A DNA stretch of 57,530 bases, taken from contig JAUYNO010000081.1 in NCBI GenBank assembly GCA_030696045.1, forward strand, positions 1-57,530. Reading direction: 5' to 3'. Position numbers and translations under genes: made by a program. Positions 40,550-50,836 of the stretch are shown here, one piece after another; within the stretch, counting starts at the first letter, position 1; every line of letters begins with the position of its first letter. This DNA is from Stagnimonas sp. (GTDB taxonomy: Bacteria; Pseudomonadota; Gammaproteobacteria; Nevskiales; Nevskiaceae). The notes under the pieces were generated by a model that was not told where the DNA came from, did not search any database, and was given only the letters and a program-made list of their open reading frames with translations.

Positions 40550-41265
40550 ACGAAACCGAAGATCAGCCCCAGCTCGAAGCGGCCGACGCATCTGAAACCC
40601 AGGCCGCCCCGACCCACGATCTGGAGCGTCTGTCGCGCCTGGTCGAAGCCCTGCTGCTGGCGGCCGACCAGCCGCTGAGCCTGGAGCAGCTGGTGAAGCT
40701 GCTGGCGCCGGACGCCCCCATCGGCCGCCGCGAACTGCGGCTGGCGCTGGAGCGGCTGGAACAGCGTCTGCTCGACGGTGCCGCCGAGCTGCGCGAGGTT
40801 GCCAGCGGCTGGCGCATCCAGGTCAAGGCCGACTACGCCGAAGTGGTCGCCCGGCTCTGGCAGGAAAAGCCGCCCAAGCTCACCCGCGCCCTGCTCGAAA
40901 CCCTGGCGCTGATCTGCTACCGGCAGCCGATCACCCGTGGCGAGATCGAGGAGATTCGCGGCGTCGCGGTGTCGCCCAACATCCTCAAGACCCTGATCGA
41001 GCGCGGCTGGATCCGCGAGGTCGGCGTGCGCGAGACCCCCGGGCGCCCGAGCCTGTTCGGCACCGCGCCGCAGTTGCTGGACGATCTTGGCCTGCGCTCG
41101 CTGGACCAGCTGCCCTCGCTGCCGGAGATCAAGGACATGGAGCAGCTGGAAGCCGCTCTCAGCCGTCTCGCCGGTCAGCCGGTGGAACTGCCGGTGGCCG
41201 AGGCGGAAGCCGAAGCGCCCCCGGTGCTGGAAGCCGAGCTGCCGACGGACGCCAGGATTCACTGA
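40546..41265 (+). CDS. scpB: Segregation and condensation protein B
   Basis: The 239-residue protein has two winged-helix domains: RLVEALLLAADQPLSLEQL with ASGWRIQVK, then LALICYRQPITRGEIEEIRGVAVSPNILKTLIERGWIREVG. The family signature TPGRPSLFGT follows, with an acidic Ala/Glu tail. It dimerises and stabilises the SMC-ScpA complex. It overlaps scpA by 4 bp and is followed by rluB. Confidence 0.96.
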   Translation: MNETEDQPQLEAADASETQAAPTHDLERLSRLVEALLLAADQPLSLEQLVKLLAPDAPIGRRELRLALERLEQRLLDGAAELREVASGWRIQVKADYAEVVARLWQEKPPKLTRALLETLALICYRQPITRGEIEEIRGVAVSPNILKTLIERGWIREVGVRETPGRPSLFGTAPQLLDDLGLRSLDQLPSLPEIKDMEQLEAALSRLAGQPVELPVAEAEAEAPPVLEAELPTDARIH

Positions 41266-41337
41266 TTGCCGTACCACCGACCCGCTCACCGGGCCGGTTT
41301 CCTTTCGCGCCGTGAGGCGCCACGACCGAGCCGTCCC

Positions 41338-43275
41338 ATGTCCGAACGCATCCAGAAATTCCTGTCCAATCTTGGCTACGGCTCGCGCCGGGAGGTCGAG
41401 GACTGGATCGTCGAGGGCCGCCTGATGGTCAATGGCGAGCCGGCCGAGATCGGCCAGAAGATCGACGAGACCGACGCCGTCAAGCTCGACGGCAAGCGGC
41501 TGTCGCTGAAGGGCGGCAACGAGCCCCTGAAGGTGCTGATCTACAAGAAGCGCACCGGCGAAATGGTCACCCGCGACGACCCGGAAGGCCGTCGTACCGT
41601 GTTCCGCAAGCTGCCGGAACTCGAAACCGGGCGCTGGATCGCGGTCGGCCGGCTCGACGTCAACACCTCCGGCCTGCTGCTGATGACCAATCACGGCGAG
41701 CTGGCGCGGCGGCTCATGCACCCCAGCTTCGAGCAGCGCCGCGAGTACGCGGTACGCGCGCTCGGCGAGCTGCCGGAAGGCTTCATGCAGCGGTTGCAGG
41801 CGGGGGTCCAGCTCGAAGACGGCCCGGCGCACTTCGAGTCGATCCGCTTCGGTGACAACGAGGTCGAGGACGACGAGTCGGACGGCGAGGGTGGTGGTGG
41901 TCGCGCCAACCATTGGTTCATCGTCACCATCGCCGAAGGTCGCCATCGCGAGGTGCGGCGCCTGTTCGAGTCCCAGGGCCTCAGCGTCAACCGGCTGATC
42001 CGCACCGCCTACGGGCCGATCAAGCTGGGGCGCGGCATCAAGAGCGGCAGCTACCGCGAAGCCACCAAGGACGAGATCGCCAAGCTGCTCGACGCGGTCA
42101 GCCTCGATCATCGCGAGGCGCTGCCGGAGCGGGTGCGTGAATCGCACCGGGCCAAGAGCGAGTTTTCGTCGGCGGCCAAGCCGCTGGTCAAGGCCGGCCC
42201 GCCGGAGAAATTCCGCTCCGGTGCCGAGGGCTGGAGCCGTGCCGACCGCGACGAGCGCAAGCTGGTCGAGCGCAACGAGCGTTTCGAGCGTGATCGCCCG
42301 GGCGTGCCGATGCGGCCCCCGCGCGCGGCCGCCCCCGCAGCGGCCGGCAAGCCGACGCCCTGGGGCAAGAAGCCGGCGGCGGCAGCCGGCGGCGAGCCGG
42401 AGCAGTTCAAGGCCCGGGGCTTCGGGGCCAAGTCCGAGCGCAGCTATGCCGAGCGTGGCGATACCGCCCCGCCGCCGCGGGGCCGCGCGGGCGCCGAAGG
42501 GCGTCCTTACGCCGCGCGGGCCAAGCCGGAGCGCGAAGCCCCCGGCGCCGCGCGGCCGCCGGCCGGCAAGCGCCCCTACGGTGAGCGTGCTGCCAGTCCC
42601 GAGCGCCCCGCTTTCAAGCCGCGCGCCGCGCGCGAGGAGGGCGCCAGTCGCCCGGCCTACGCCAAGAAGCCGTTTGGCGCCGCTCCGACCGGCGCTGCCG
42701 GCACCGGGCGCCCGGCCTACCAGCCGCGACCGGCGCGCGAGAACGGCGCCGCCACGCGTCCGGCCTATGCCAAGAAACCCTACGGCGAGCGTCCGGTGCG
42801 CAGCGGCTCGGGCGAGCGCCCGGCCTATCAGCCACGCACCGTGACTGGCGAGGCGGGTGCGCGGCCGGCCTACCCGAAGAAGCCTTACGGCGAGCGCGCG
42901 GCCGGGGGTGAGCGGCCGGCTTACAAGGCGCGTTCCGTGCGTGAGGGCGGCGCTGCTGAGCGTCCGGCCTTTGCCAAGAAACCCTGGGGTGAGCGTCCGG
43001 CCCCGGCCCGGGAGGCGGGCGAGCGGCCGAGCTTCAAACCGCGCGTGCGGCGCGAGGAGGCAGCGCCGCGACCGTCGGCGGAGCGCAAGCCCTACGGTTC
43101 GAAGCCGGCGGCGTCCGAGCGCCCGGCCTATCGTGCCGGCGCCAAGCCGGCGCCGGCACGCGGTGGCGCCAAGCCGGGCCAGCGCTATGCCGTGCGGGAC
43201 GGCAAGGCGGTCAGCGGCAATGGCAAGCCCAAGCTGGCATTGCGGCGCCCGAAGGACGAGGACAAGGACAAGTAG
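41338..43275 (+). CDS. rluB: 23S rRNA pseudouridine synthase RluB with very long repetitive tail
   Basis: About 645 residues when started at ATG 41338. Residues 1-60 form an S4 RNA-binding domain (RIQKFLSNLGYGSRREVEDWIVEG). The catalytic domain has the active-site Asp in GRLDVNTSGLLLMTN and ends near residue 250. RluB modifies U2605 of 23S rRNA. The remaining about 390 residues are disordered Arg/Pro/Ala/Lys-rich sequence made of imperfect 30-residue repeats (RPAYAKKPYGERP-type). E. coli RluB is 291 residues, so this tail is much longer. It likely adds RNA affinity. Confidence 0.92.
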   Translation: MSERIQKFLSNLGYGSRREVEDWIVEGRLMVNGEPAEIGQKIDETDAVKLDGKRLSLKGGNEPLKVLIYKKRTGEMVTRDDPEGRRTVFRKLPELETGRWIAVGRLDVNTSGLLLMTNHGELARRLMHPSFEQRREYAVRALGELPEGFMQRLQAGVQLEDGPAHFESIRFGDNEVEDDESDGEGGGGRANHWFIVTIAEGRHREVRRLFESQGLSVNRLIRTAYGPIKLGRGIKSGSYREATKDEIAKLLDAVSLDHREALPERVRESHRAKSEFSSAAKPLVKAGPPEKFRSGAEGWSRADRDERKLVERNERFERDRPGVPMRPPRAAAPAAAGKPTPWGKKPAAAAGGEPEQFKARGFGAKSERSYAERGDTAPPPRGRAGAEGRPYAARAKPEREAPGAARPPAGKRPYGERAASPERPAFKPRAAREEGASRPAYAKKPFGAAPTGAAGTGRPAYQPRPARENGAATRPAYAKKPYGERPVRSGSGERPAYQPRTVTGEAGARPAYPKKPYGERAAGGERPAYKARSVREGGAAERPAFAKKPWGERPAPAREAGERPSFKPRVRREEAAPRPSAERKPYGSKPAASERPAYRAGAKPAPARGGAKPGQRYAVRDGKAVSGNGKPKLALRRPKDEDKDK

Positions 43276-43465
43276 AAGCCGCCGGATCTGACGCGGAAAG
43301 GGTTGGCGGCGGCGGATTCTTTTCGGCGCCGCTGTAAACCGTCGTCGGTGTGGGCCGTTGCGAGGTTAACTGACGATCAGTTCGGGTCTATCGAGATAGC
43401 CCGTTCCGGTCTCGGGACGAAGGGTAGCCCTGGCTGCCCTCTGGTCCACTCGCCCGAAGCTGCCC

Positions 43466-44326
43466 ATGGCCACTGCCGCCCGCCCGCTGATCTTCCTGCA
43501 TATCCCGAAAACCGGTGGCACCACGCTGTCGGCGGTCATCAGCCGGCACCACACCGGGGGCCAGACCTACGCCATCAAAGGCGCCGATATTCCGGGCGGC
43601 GTTGCCCGCCTGAAGGCGCTGCCGCCGGCGCAGGCGGCGGCGGTCCGCCTGCTCAAGGGCCACCAGTCCTTCGGCCTGCACGAGCACCTGGCGCCCGGCG
43701 CTCGCTACGTCGCCATGATCCGGCATCCGGTCGGCCGCATTGCCTCGCATTACAACTACATCCAGAACAGTCCCAGCCATGCCATGCATGCGCCCCTGCG
43801 GCAGAGTGGCTACACGCTGGCGCAGTACGCCGGCAGCCGCATGTTCCCGGAGCTCAACAACGGCCAGACCCGACTGCTGGCGGGCGTCTGGGACGATCGC
43901 GAACTCGGTGAGTCGGATCTGACGCGCGCCATCGCCAACATCGAGCAGCACTTTGTCTGGGTCGGCCTGATGGAACGCTTCGACGAGAGCCTGATCCAGC
44001 TCGGCCTGAATCTGGGCTGGCTGAATCTGCGCTATCAGAAGCGCAATGTCAGCGAGCGCGCCAGCACCCGTCTGATCGATGCGGCGGCACGTGCGGCGAT
44101 CCTGGCCGAGAACCAGCTCGACCTGCGCCTGTACGAGTATGTGCAGGCCCGTTTCGACCGGGTATCGCCGCCCTATGCGGCAGCACGCCGCTGGGCCGCC
44201 GCGGGGCTGCGCTGCATCAATGGCGCGGCGGGACGTCTGTCGACGCTACGCGGCGGCCGGGTTTCGCCACCGCCTGCCAAACCCGAGACGGTAGGACTGA
44301 AGCCGCAGCGCGCAGGTCGCCCCTAG
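43466..44326 (+). CDS. Sulfotransferase-family protein
   Basis: The 286-residue protein has the PAPS 5'-phosphosulfate motif at the N-terminus (LIFLHIPKTGGTTLSAVI) and the 3'-phosphate motif YVAMIRHPVGRIASHYNYI near residue 95, as in sulfotransferase family 2. It has no signal peptide and ends in a disordered Arg/Pro tail. Family members put sulfate on sugars or other surface molecules; the acceptor cannot be inferred. It stands alone after 190 bp of non-coding DNA, away from any polysaccharide cluster. Confidence 0.82.
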   Translation: MATAARPLIFLHIPKTGGTTLSAVISRHHTGGQTYAIKGADIPGGVARLKALPPAQAAAVRLLKGHQSFGLHEHLAPGARYVAMIRHPVGRIASHYNYIQNSPSHAMHAPLRQSGYTLAQYAGSRMFPELNNGQTRLLAGVWDDRELGESDLTRAIANIEQHFVWVGLMERFDESLIQLGLNLGWLNLRYQKRNVSERASTRLIDAAARAAILAENQLDLRLYEYVQARFDRVSPPYAAARRWAAAGLRCINGAAGRLSTLRGGRVSPPPAKPETVGLKPQRAGRP

Positions 44327-44361
44327 GGCGGAGGTATTGCTGCTACCGAAGGGTTCAGGCC

Positions 44362-45108
44362 CTAGAGCGCCTGGCCGCTGAGGCCACGGCTCTCGGCCGA
44401 CAGCAGCCAGACCAGCCGCCGCGCGGCGGCATCGGGAGCCGGCGTTTCCTGCACGCCTTCACCGGCATAGCCCTTGACCCGGATCGCGGTGCGCATCGGC
44501 CCCGGATAGAAACTGTTGAAGCGCAGCTGCGGCTGGCTGAGCGCGCATTCCTGGGCCCAGGTCGCCGACATCGCCTCCAGCGCTGCCTTGGTGATGCCGT
44601 AGACGCCGTGATAGGGCTTGGGCGTCCGCCCGCCGCTGTCGGCGACGAAGACGATGCTGGCGTCGGCGGACTTCTCCAGCAGCGGCAGGCAGCTGCGGGT
44701 CAGCACGTAGGCGGCGGTGAGATTGGTCTGCACGCCGTCCATCCAGTCCTTGGGCGCCGGCTCGGCGAGCCGGGAAAAGCCCAGGAAGTGGGCGGCGCAA
44801 TGCACCAGGCCGTCAAGGCGGCCGAATTCCTTCTCCAGGGTTTCGGCGACGCTGAGGTGATCGTTCCAGGTGGCGCCATTCAAGTTCAGCGGCACGATGC
44901 CCGGCTGCGGGCCGCCGGCTTTCTCGATGGCGTCGTAGGTCGCTTCCAGCTTCTTGATGGTGCGGCCGAGCAGGATCACGGTGGCGCCGGCCTTCGCGGC
45001 CTCGATGGCGGTGGCCTTGCCCAGGCCGTCGCCGGCGCCCGTGATCAGGATCACCCGGTCTTTCAGGCTGCCGGCAGACGGCTGGTAGTCAGCAGGAATA
45101 GCGGTCAT
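44362..45108 (-). CDS. yciK: YciK-family short-chain dehydrogenase/reductase
   Basis: The 248-residue protein has the SDR cofactor motif ILITGAGDGLGKATAIEAAKAG and the active-site region VADSGGRTPKPYHGVYGITKAALEAM with Tyr and Lys of YxxxK. It ends with a typical YciK substrate loop. The substrate is unknown. The mupP-yciK order is that of Pseudomonas. It overlaps the phosphatase gene by 4 bp. Confidence 0.9.
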   Translation of the reverse strand: MTAIPADYQPSAGSLKDRVILITGAGDGLGKATAIEAAKAGATVILLGRTIKKLEATYDAIEKAGGPQPGIVPLNLNGATWNDHLSVAETLEKEFGRLDGLVHCAAHFLGFSRLAEPAPKDWMDGVQTNLTAAYVLTRSCLPLLEKSADASIVFVADSGGRTPKPYHGVYGITKAALEAMSATWAQECALSQPQLRFNSFYPGPMRTAIRVKGYAGEGVQETPAPDAAARRLVWLLSAESRGLSGQAL

Positions 45109-45764
45109 CGAATCAGGTCCAGCAGGTCGAGCGGGCGGGCGATAGTGAGGTCGGCCTGCCAGGTGTGGATGGGGTGCGGACCCTCGTAGCCCCAGCCAGC
45201 GGCGACAGTGCGCATGCCGGCGGCGCGGCCGGCGACGATGTCGCGCAGGTCGTCACCGACGTACCAGCAGTCCGCAGAATTGAGGCCGGCGCGCTGGCAG
45301 GCGAGCAGCAGGCCGTCCGGCGCCGGCTTGGCATTCGGAACCTCGTCGGCACTGACCACGGCAGCGGCCCTCGCATCCAGCCCCAGTGCCGCCATCAGCG
45401 CCTCGGTGTAGCGCTTGGGCTTGTTGGTCATTACGCCCCAGCGGATGCCCTGTGCCTCGAAGCCGGCCAGCACCTGCTCGAAACCCTCGAACAGCGACGA
45501 GTGGTCGGCCAGGTGCAGGGCGTAGTGGGCGAGGAAGGCATCGCGGTGGCGCGGGAAGTCGGCGTGCTCGGGCGTGATGCCCAGCGCCATGCCGAGCAGG
45601 CCCCGCGCGCCGGCCGAAGCCGCCGGGCGGTAGCCGGCCAGCGGCAGCGGCGCCAGTCCCAGCGATTCGCGCACATGGTTGGCGGCGGCGCCCAGGTCGG
45701 GCGCGGTATCGACCAGGGTGCCGTCGAGATCGAACAGCACGCCGAGGGGACGGGGAAGGCTCAT
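45105..45764 (-). CDS. mupP: HAD phosphatase, MupP/Gph type
   Basis: The 219-residue protein has HAD motif I FDLDGTLVDTAPDL, motif II VMTNKP, motif III with KPAPDG and motif IV YVGDDLRDI. The same position between ubiG and yciK in Pseudomonas holds MupP, the N-acetylmuramate-6-phosphate phosphatase of peptidoglycan recycling. Phosphoglycolate phosphatase is the close alternative; sequence alone does not separate them, but context favours MupP. It overlaps both neighbours. Confidence 0.82.
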   Translation of the reverse strand: MSLPRPLGVLFDLDGTLVDTAPDLGAAANHVRESLGLAPLPLAGYRPAASAGARGLLGMALGITPEHADFPRHRDAFLAHYALHLADHSSLFEGFEQVLAGFEAQGIRWGVMTNKPKRYTEALMAALGLDARAAAVVSADEVPNAKPAPDGLLLACQRAGLNSADCWYVGDDLRDIVAGRAAGMRTVAAGWGYEGPHPIHTWQADLTIARPLDLLDLIR

Positions 45765-46468
45765 TCGGGCTTGCGGCAGTGCAGGAAGTAGTTGACGTCG
45801 ATGTCGCTGCCGATGCGGCCCTGCTGGCTCAGCGGGTTGTAGCTCAGGCCCTTGATCTCGAGCGGCTCCAGGCCGGCGGCGCGGGCCCAGGCGGTGAGTT
45901 CGGAAGGCCGGATGAACTTGCTGTAGTCGTGGGTGCCGCGCGGCACCAGGTTCAGCAGGTACTCGGCGCCCAGCACCGCCAGCGCGAAGGCCTTGGGGTT
46001 GCGGTTGATGGTCGAGAGCACCACGGTGCCGCCGGGCCTCACGAGGGTCGCTATGGCTCGCAGCACGCTGGCCGGATCGGGCACGTGCTCGAGCATCTCC
46101 AGGCAGCAGACCAGGTCGTAGCTCGCGGGCGCTTCGGCGGCGAGCGCTTCGGCGCTGATCGAGCGGTAAGCCGCTTTGACACCGGATTCGAGGCCGTGCA
46201 GACGCGCGACTTCCAGCGCCTCGTCGGCGAGGTCGATGCCAGTCACCTCAGCGCCGCGCGCCGCCAGCGCCTCGGTCAGCAGGCCGCCGCCGCAGCCGAC
46301 GTCGAGCGCGTGCTTGCCCTTCAGGCCGCCCGCGCATTTTTCGATGTAGGCGACCCTTGGCGGATTTATATGGTGCAGGGCGCGCATCGGCCCCTTGGGG
46401 TCCCACCAGGTCGCGGCCTGTTTCTGGAAATTGGCGATTTCGCCTGGATCGACGTTGAGACTGCTCAT
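45761..46468 (-). CDS. ubiG: Ubiquinone biosynthesis O-methyltransferase
   Basis: The 235-residue protein opens with NVDPGEIANFQKQAATWWDPKGPMRALHHINPPRVAYI, diagnostic of UbiG. It has the SAM motif ALDVGCGGGLLTEALAARGAEVTGIDLA and CCLEMLEHVPDPASVL. It carries out both O-methylations in ubiquinone synthesis at the membrane surface. It overlaps mupP and the monooxygenase-like gene by 4 bp. Confidence 0.96.
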   Translation of the reverse strand: MSSLNVDPGEIANFQKQAATWWDPKGPMRALHHINPPRVAYIEKCAGGLKGKHALDVGCGGGLLTEALAARGAEVTGIDLADEALEVARLHGLESGVKAAYRSISAEALAAEAPASYDLVCCLEMLEHVPDPASVLRAIATLVRPGGTVVLSTINRNPKAFALAVLGAEYLLNLVPRGTHDYSKFIRPSELTAWARAAGLEPLEIKGLSYNPLSQQGRIGSDIDVNYFLHCRKPE

Positions 46469-46806
46469 GGCATTCCGTAAGCGCGTTCGACTTTCGCGAC
46501 GCGCAATTCATAGTGCTGGTACCAGCGCTCGCGGCCCTGGCGGCGGGCCTCGCTGTGATCCAGTTGCTGCTTCCAGGCCAGGATCGCGGCCTCGCTGTCC
46601 CAGTAGGAGACGGTGATGCCGAAGCCGTCCTCCCCGCGCGTGCTCTCGATGCCGAGATAGCCGGGCTGCTGTTGCGCCAGTTCCACCATGCGCGCTGCGG
46701 TCGCGCCATAGTTTTGGCCGTCGCCCGGTGTGCGCAGGGCGCTGAAGATCACCGCGTAGTAGGGCGGCTTGGGCAGCTTCGCGAACTGTGGGGCGCCACC
46801 GCTCAT
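46465..46806 (-). CDS. Antibiotic biosynthesis monooxygenase-fold (ABM) protein
   Basis: The 113-residue protein with the dimeric ferredoxin-like ABM pattern has YAVIFSALRTPGDGQNYGATAARMVELAQQQPGYLGIEST, then ITVSYWDSEAAILAWKQQLDHSEARRQGRERWY. Similar proteins act on heme, quinones or have unknown roles, and a link to quinone metabolism through ubiG is only suggestive. The start is ATG 46806, overlapping the stop of the deaminase gene. Confidence 0.82.
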   Translation of the reverse strand: MSGGAPQFAKLPKPPYYAVIFSALRTPGDGQNYGATAARMVELAQQQPGYLGIESTRGEDGFGITVSYWDSEAAILAWKQQLDHSEARRQGRERWYQHYELRVAKVERAYGMP

Positions 46807-48134
46807 GGCCGCAGCTTGGCCGCCCACTCGCGCGCCCGGGCGCGCAGGGCCGCTTCGTCCAGGGTGGTCAGCAGGCCGCCGCGCAGCAGCGCCCTGCCGG
46901 CGACGTAGACATCGGTCACCTGGCGGCTGTTGACGGCATAGGCCAACTGCGACAGCAGGTGGTAGACCGGCTGGGTGTTGAGCGCGTCGAGATCGACGGC
47001 GATGAAGTCGGCCTGCTTGCCGGGCAGCAGTGAGCCGATGCGCTCGTCCAGGCCCAGCGCCTTCGCACCATTGAGGGTGGCCATCTGCAGGGCCTGCGCG
47101 GCCGGCAGGGCCTCGGCGTCGCCGGCCACCGCCTTGGCCAGCAGGGCGGCGGTCTTCAGCTCGCCGAACAGGTCGAGGTCGTTGTTGCTGGCGGCGCCAT
47201 CGGTGCCGAGCGCGACGTTGACTCCGGCCTTGAGCAGCCGGGCGACCGGGCAGAAGCCGCTGGCGAGCTTGAGATTGCTCTCCGGGCAGTGGGCGACGTG
47301 GACGCCGAATTCGGCGGCCTCGGCGATCTCTGCCTCGGTCAGCTGGGTCATGTGCACGGCGAGGAAGTCGGGGCCGAGCAGGTCCAGCTCCTTTAGCCGC
47401 TGCCAGGGGCGCTTGCCGGTGGCCTGCACCGCCATCGCCACCTCGCCAGCAGTCTCGTGCACGTGCATGTGGATGCCGATGCCCAGCTCGTTGGCGTAGG
47501 CGCGGATCTTGGTCAGCGGCGCATCGCTCACCGTGTAGGGCGCGTGCGGGCCGAACATTGTGGTGATCAGCCCACCGTATTTGCTGTCGCCCTTGAGCGC
47601 GTCGTGCAGCTCCAGGCCCTTGTGGATGTACTCGTCGGCGTTGGCGGCCCAGGCGGTGGGGAAGTCCAGCACGATCAGGTTGGCGACCGCGCGCATGCCG
47701 GCGGCGGCGAAGGCCTCGGCGCTGGCATCCGGGAAGAAATACATGTCGTTGGCGCAGGTGACGCCGCCCCGGATCAGCTCGGCGGCCGCCAGCGACACCC
47801 CATCGCGGCAGAAGGCCGGCGACACGTGCGCGCTCTCGGCCGGCCAGATGTGCTCCTGCAGCCAGGTCATCAGCGGCAGGTCGTCGGCGATGCCGCGCAG
47901 CAGCGACATTGCCGCGTGCGTGTGGGCATTGACCAGGCCGGGCATGACGGCGTGGCGGTCCAGACGCAGGGTCTCGGTCGCGGTGTAGCGCTGCGCCGCC
48001 TCGGCGGCCGGCAGCAGGGCCAGGATCTTGCCCTGGTGAACCGCGAGCGCGTGCTGTTCCAACACCAGGCCGGCGGGCTCGATGGGCAGCAGCCAGCGGG
48101 GGAGGACGAGCAGGTCGATGGTCTGCGGCTGCAT
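46803..48134 (-). CDS. mtaD: TRZ/ATZ-family amidohydrolase, probable 5'-methylthioadenosine/SAH deaminase
   Basis: The 443-residue protein has amidohydrolase metal ligands in [26 protein letters not shown], a histidine near VAHCPESN and the aspartate in [17 protein letters not shown]. In Pseudomonas the same gene between ubiG and mtnA deaminates methylthioadenosine to methylthioinosine. Here it is divergent from mtnA with 95 bp between the chosen starts. The substrate is inferred from context. Confidence 0.88.
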   Translation of the reverse strand: MQPQTIDLLVLPRWLLPIEPAGLVLEQHALAVHQGKILALLPAAEAAQRYTATETLRLDRHAVMPGLVNAHTHAAMSLLRGIADDLPLMTWLQEHIWPAESAHVSPAFCRDGVSLAAAELIRGGVTCANDMYFFPDASAEAFAAAGMRAVANLIVLDFPTAWAANADEYIHKGLELHDALKGDSKYGGLITTMFGPHAPYTVSDAPLTKIRAYANELGIGIHMHVHETAGEVAMAVQATGKRPWQRLKELDLLGPDFLAVHMTQLTEAEIAEAAEFGVHVAHCPESNLKLASGFCPVARLLKAGVNVALGTDGAASNNDLDLFGELKTAALLAKAVAGDAEALPAAQALQMATLNGAKALGLDERIGSLLPGKQADFIAVDLDALNTQPVYHLLSQLAYAVNSRQVTDVYVAGRALLRGGLLTTLDEAALRARAREWAAKLRP

Positions 48135-48229
48135 GGCGGCGCGGTTGGGTTCGTAGATGTCATGACGGCGCGAGGCGGATGACCGACAATCCGCGCCCTC
48201 TCATTGCCGCCATTTTAAGGCCAAGCTCC

Positions 48230-49222
<993 letters not shown>

Positions 49223-49278
49223 CGTGCAGCCGCACGCAAGGTTAGCGCCGCCGCTTCGCAGCCGGTAAGGTGCGCGCC

Positions 49279-50340
49279 ATGACTGTCCTGACCCTGTCCG
49301 AACTCGCCACCCGCTTCGACCTGGAGCTGGTGGGTGATGGCGCTACCGCCATCACCGGTCTTTGTGAACTGAGCCCCGGCGAGCCCGGCAAGCTGGGCTT
49401 CCTGTCCAGTCCGCAGTACCGCAACCTCCTGGTCAGTACCCGCGCCGCCGTGGTGGTGGGAAAGCGCGACGCATCAGCGCTCACTACCCCGGGCCTGGTG
49501 GCGCGTGATCCGAGTCTGGCGTTTGCCCGCATTGCGCGGCTGTTTGATGGCTCGCGGGTTTTCCGGCCCGGCGTCGATGCCAGCGCCAGCATCGATGCCT
49601 CTGCGCAGCTGGGTGATGGTGTCCACGTCGGTCCGCGTACCGTGATCGAGGCCGGAGTGACGGTGGCCGAGGGCTGCTACATCGGACCGGGCTGCATCCT
49701 GCGGACCGGCTCCAGCCTGGGGGCCGGCTCGCGGCTGGAAGCTGCGGTGACCATCTGCGAGCGGGTGCGCATCGGCGCACGCGCGCTGATCCAGCCCGGT
49801 GCCGTGATCGGCGCGCGCGGCTTCGGCAATGTCCGCCTGCCCGACGGTTCCTGGGAGGAAATGCCGCAGCTCGGCACCGTGGTGATCGGTGACGATGTCG
49901 AGGTCGGCGCCAGCACTACCATCGACCGCGGCGCGCTGGGCGATACCCTGATCGGCAATGGCGTGCGACTCGATAACCAGATCCAGATTGCCCACAACTG
50001 CGTGATCGGCGAGCACACCGCCATTGCCGGGTCGGCGGGCCTTGCCGGTTCCACCACCATTGGCAGGCGCTGCCTGGTCGGTGGCGCCGTCAACATCGGC
50101 GGACATCTGCACATTGCCGACGACGTGATCCTGTTGGGACGGACGATGGTGACCGGCTCGATCAGCGAGGCTGGCGTCTATGGCTCGGGCCTGCCGCATG
50201 CGCCGGCCCGCGAATGGCGCAAGACCGTGGCGCGCATCCGGCGGCTGGACAAGTTGATGGAGCGCGTGAAGCATCTGGAGCAGTTGCTGGACGTAAAGGC
50301 GCAGGAGAGCGCCGAACCCGAATCAGGAAACGACAACTAG
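49279..50340 (+). CDS. lpxD: UDP-3-O-acylglucosamine N-acyltransferase
   Basis: The 353-residue protein has the LpxD N-terminal uridine-binding domain (LCELSPGEPGKLGFLSSPQYRNLL). A left-handed beta-helix of hexapeptide repeats follows with the catalytic His in NQIQIAHNCVIGEHTAIAG, then a C-terminal helix. It adds the second 3-hydroxyacyl chain in lipid A synthesis. It starts the lpxD-fabZ-lpxA-lpxB-rnhB-dnaE-accA series known from E. coli; bamA and skp are not upstream here, mtnA is. Confidence 0.96.
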   Translation: MTVLTLSELATRFDLELVGDGATAITGLCELSPGEPGKLGFLSSPQYRNLLVSTRAAVVVGKRDASALTTPGLVARDPSLAFARIARLFDGSRVFRPGVDASASIDASAQLGDGVHVGPRTVIEAGVTVAEGCYIGPGCILRTGSSLGAGSRLEAAVTICERVRIGARALIQPGAVIGARGFGNVRLPDGSWEEMPQLGTVVIGDDVEVGASTTIDRGALGDTLIGNGVRLDNQIQIAHNCVIGEHTAIAGSAGLAGSTTIGRRCLVGGAVNIGGHLHIADDVILLGRTMVTGSISEAGVYGSGLPHAPAREWRKTVARIRRLDKLMERVKHLEQLLDVKAQESAEPESGNDN

Positions 50341-50347
50341 AACGAAG

Positions 50348-50836
50348 ATGAGCAAGACCACTTTCGATATCCGCGAAATCATGCGGCTGCTGACGCACCG
50401 CTATCCCTTTCTGCTGGTGGACCGCATTACCAGTTACGAAAAACAGAAGACCCTGACGGCGATCAAGAACGTCACCTTCAATGAGCCCTTCTTCCCAGGC
50501 CATTTTCCCGAGCTGCCGACCATGCCGGGCGTGCTGATGCTGGAAGCCCTGGCCCAGGCCTGCGGCCTGCTGGCGGTGCTCGACAGCGGCGTGCGTCCGG
50601 AGTCCGGCTTCATCCTCTATTTCGCCGGCATCGACGAGGCCCGTTTCAAGCGGCCGGTGATCCCCGGCGACCAGCTGCTGCTCAGCGTCGCGCTCGACAA
50701 GCAGAAGCGCCACGTCTGGAAATTCAAAACGCAGGCAAGCGTCGATGGCGAGCTGGCCTGCGAGGCACTGATGACCTGCGTGCTCAAGCACCCGGACGAC
50801 AACCGGACCTTCGTGGCTGCGGAGAAGGCGGAATGA
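50348..50836 (+). CDS. fabZ: 3-hydroxyacyl-ACP dehydratase FabZ
   Basis: The 162-residue hot-dog fold protein has [11 protein letters not shown], the catalytic His in [23 protein letters not shown] and the glutamate on that helix. It dehydrates 3-hydroxyacyl-ACP in fatty acid synthesis and competes with LpxA for substrate. It lies 7 bp after lpxD and overlaps lpxA by 4 bp, the standard arrangement. Confidence 0.96.
   Translation: MSKTTFDIREIMRLLTHRYPFLLVDRITSYEKQKTLTAIKNVTFNEPFFPGHFPELPTMPGVLMLEALAQACGLLAVLDSGVRPESGFILYFAGIDEARFKRPVIPGDQLLLSVALDKQKRHVWKFKTQASVDGELACEALMTCVLKHPDDNRTFVAAEKAE

Noticed and set aside
42500..43200. CRISPR-like or tandem repeat array
   Set aside because: The periodicity is imperfect and lies in frame within rluB, producing repeated peptide units; no constant repeat/spacer structure is present. 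I saw no CRISPR array elsewhere in the window.
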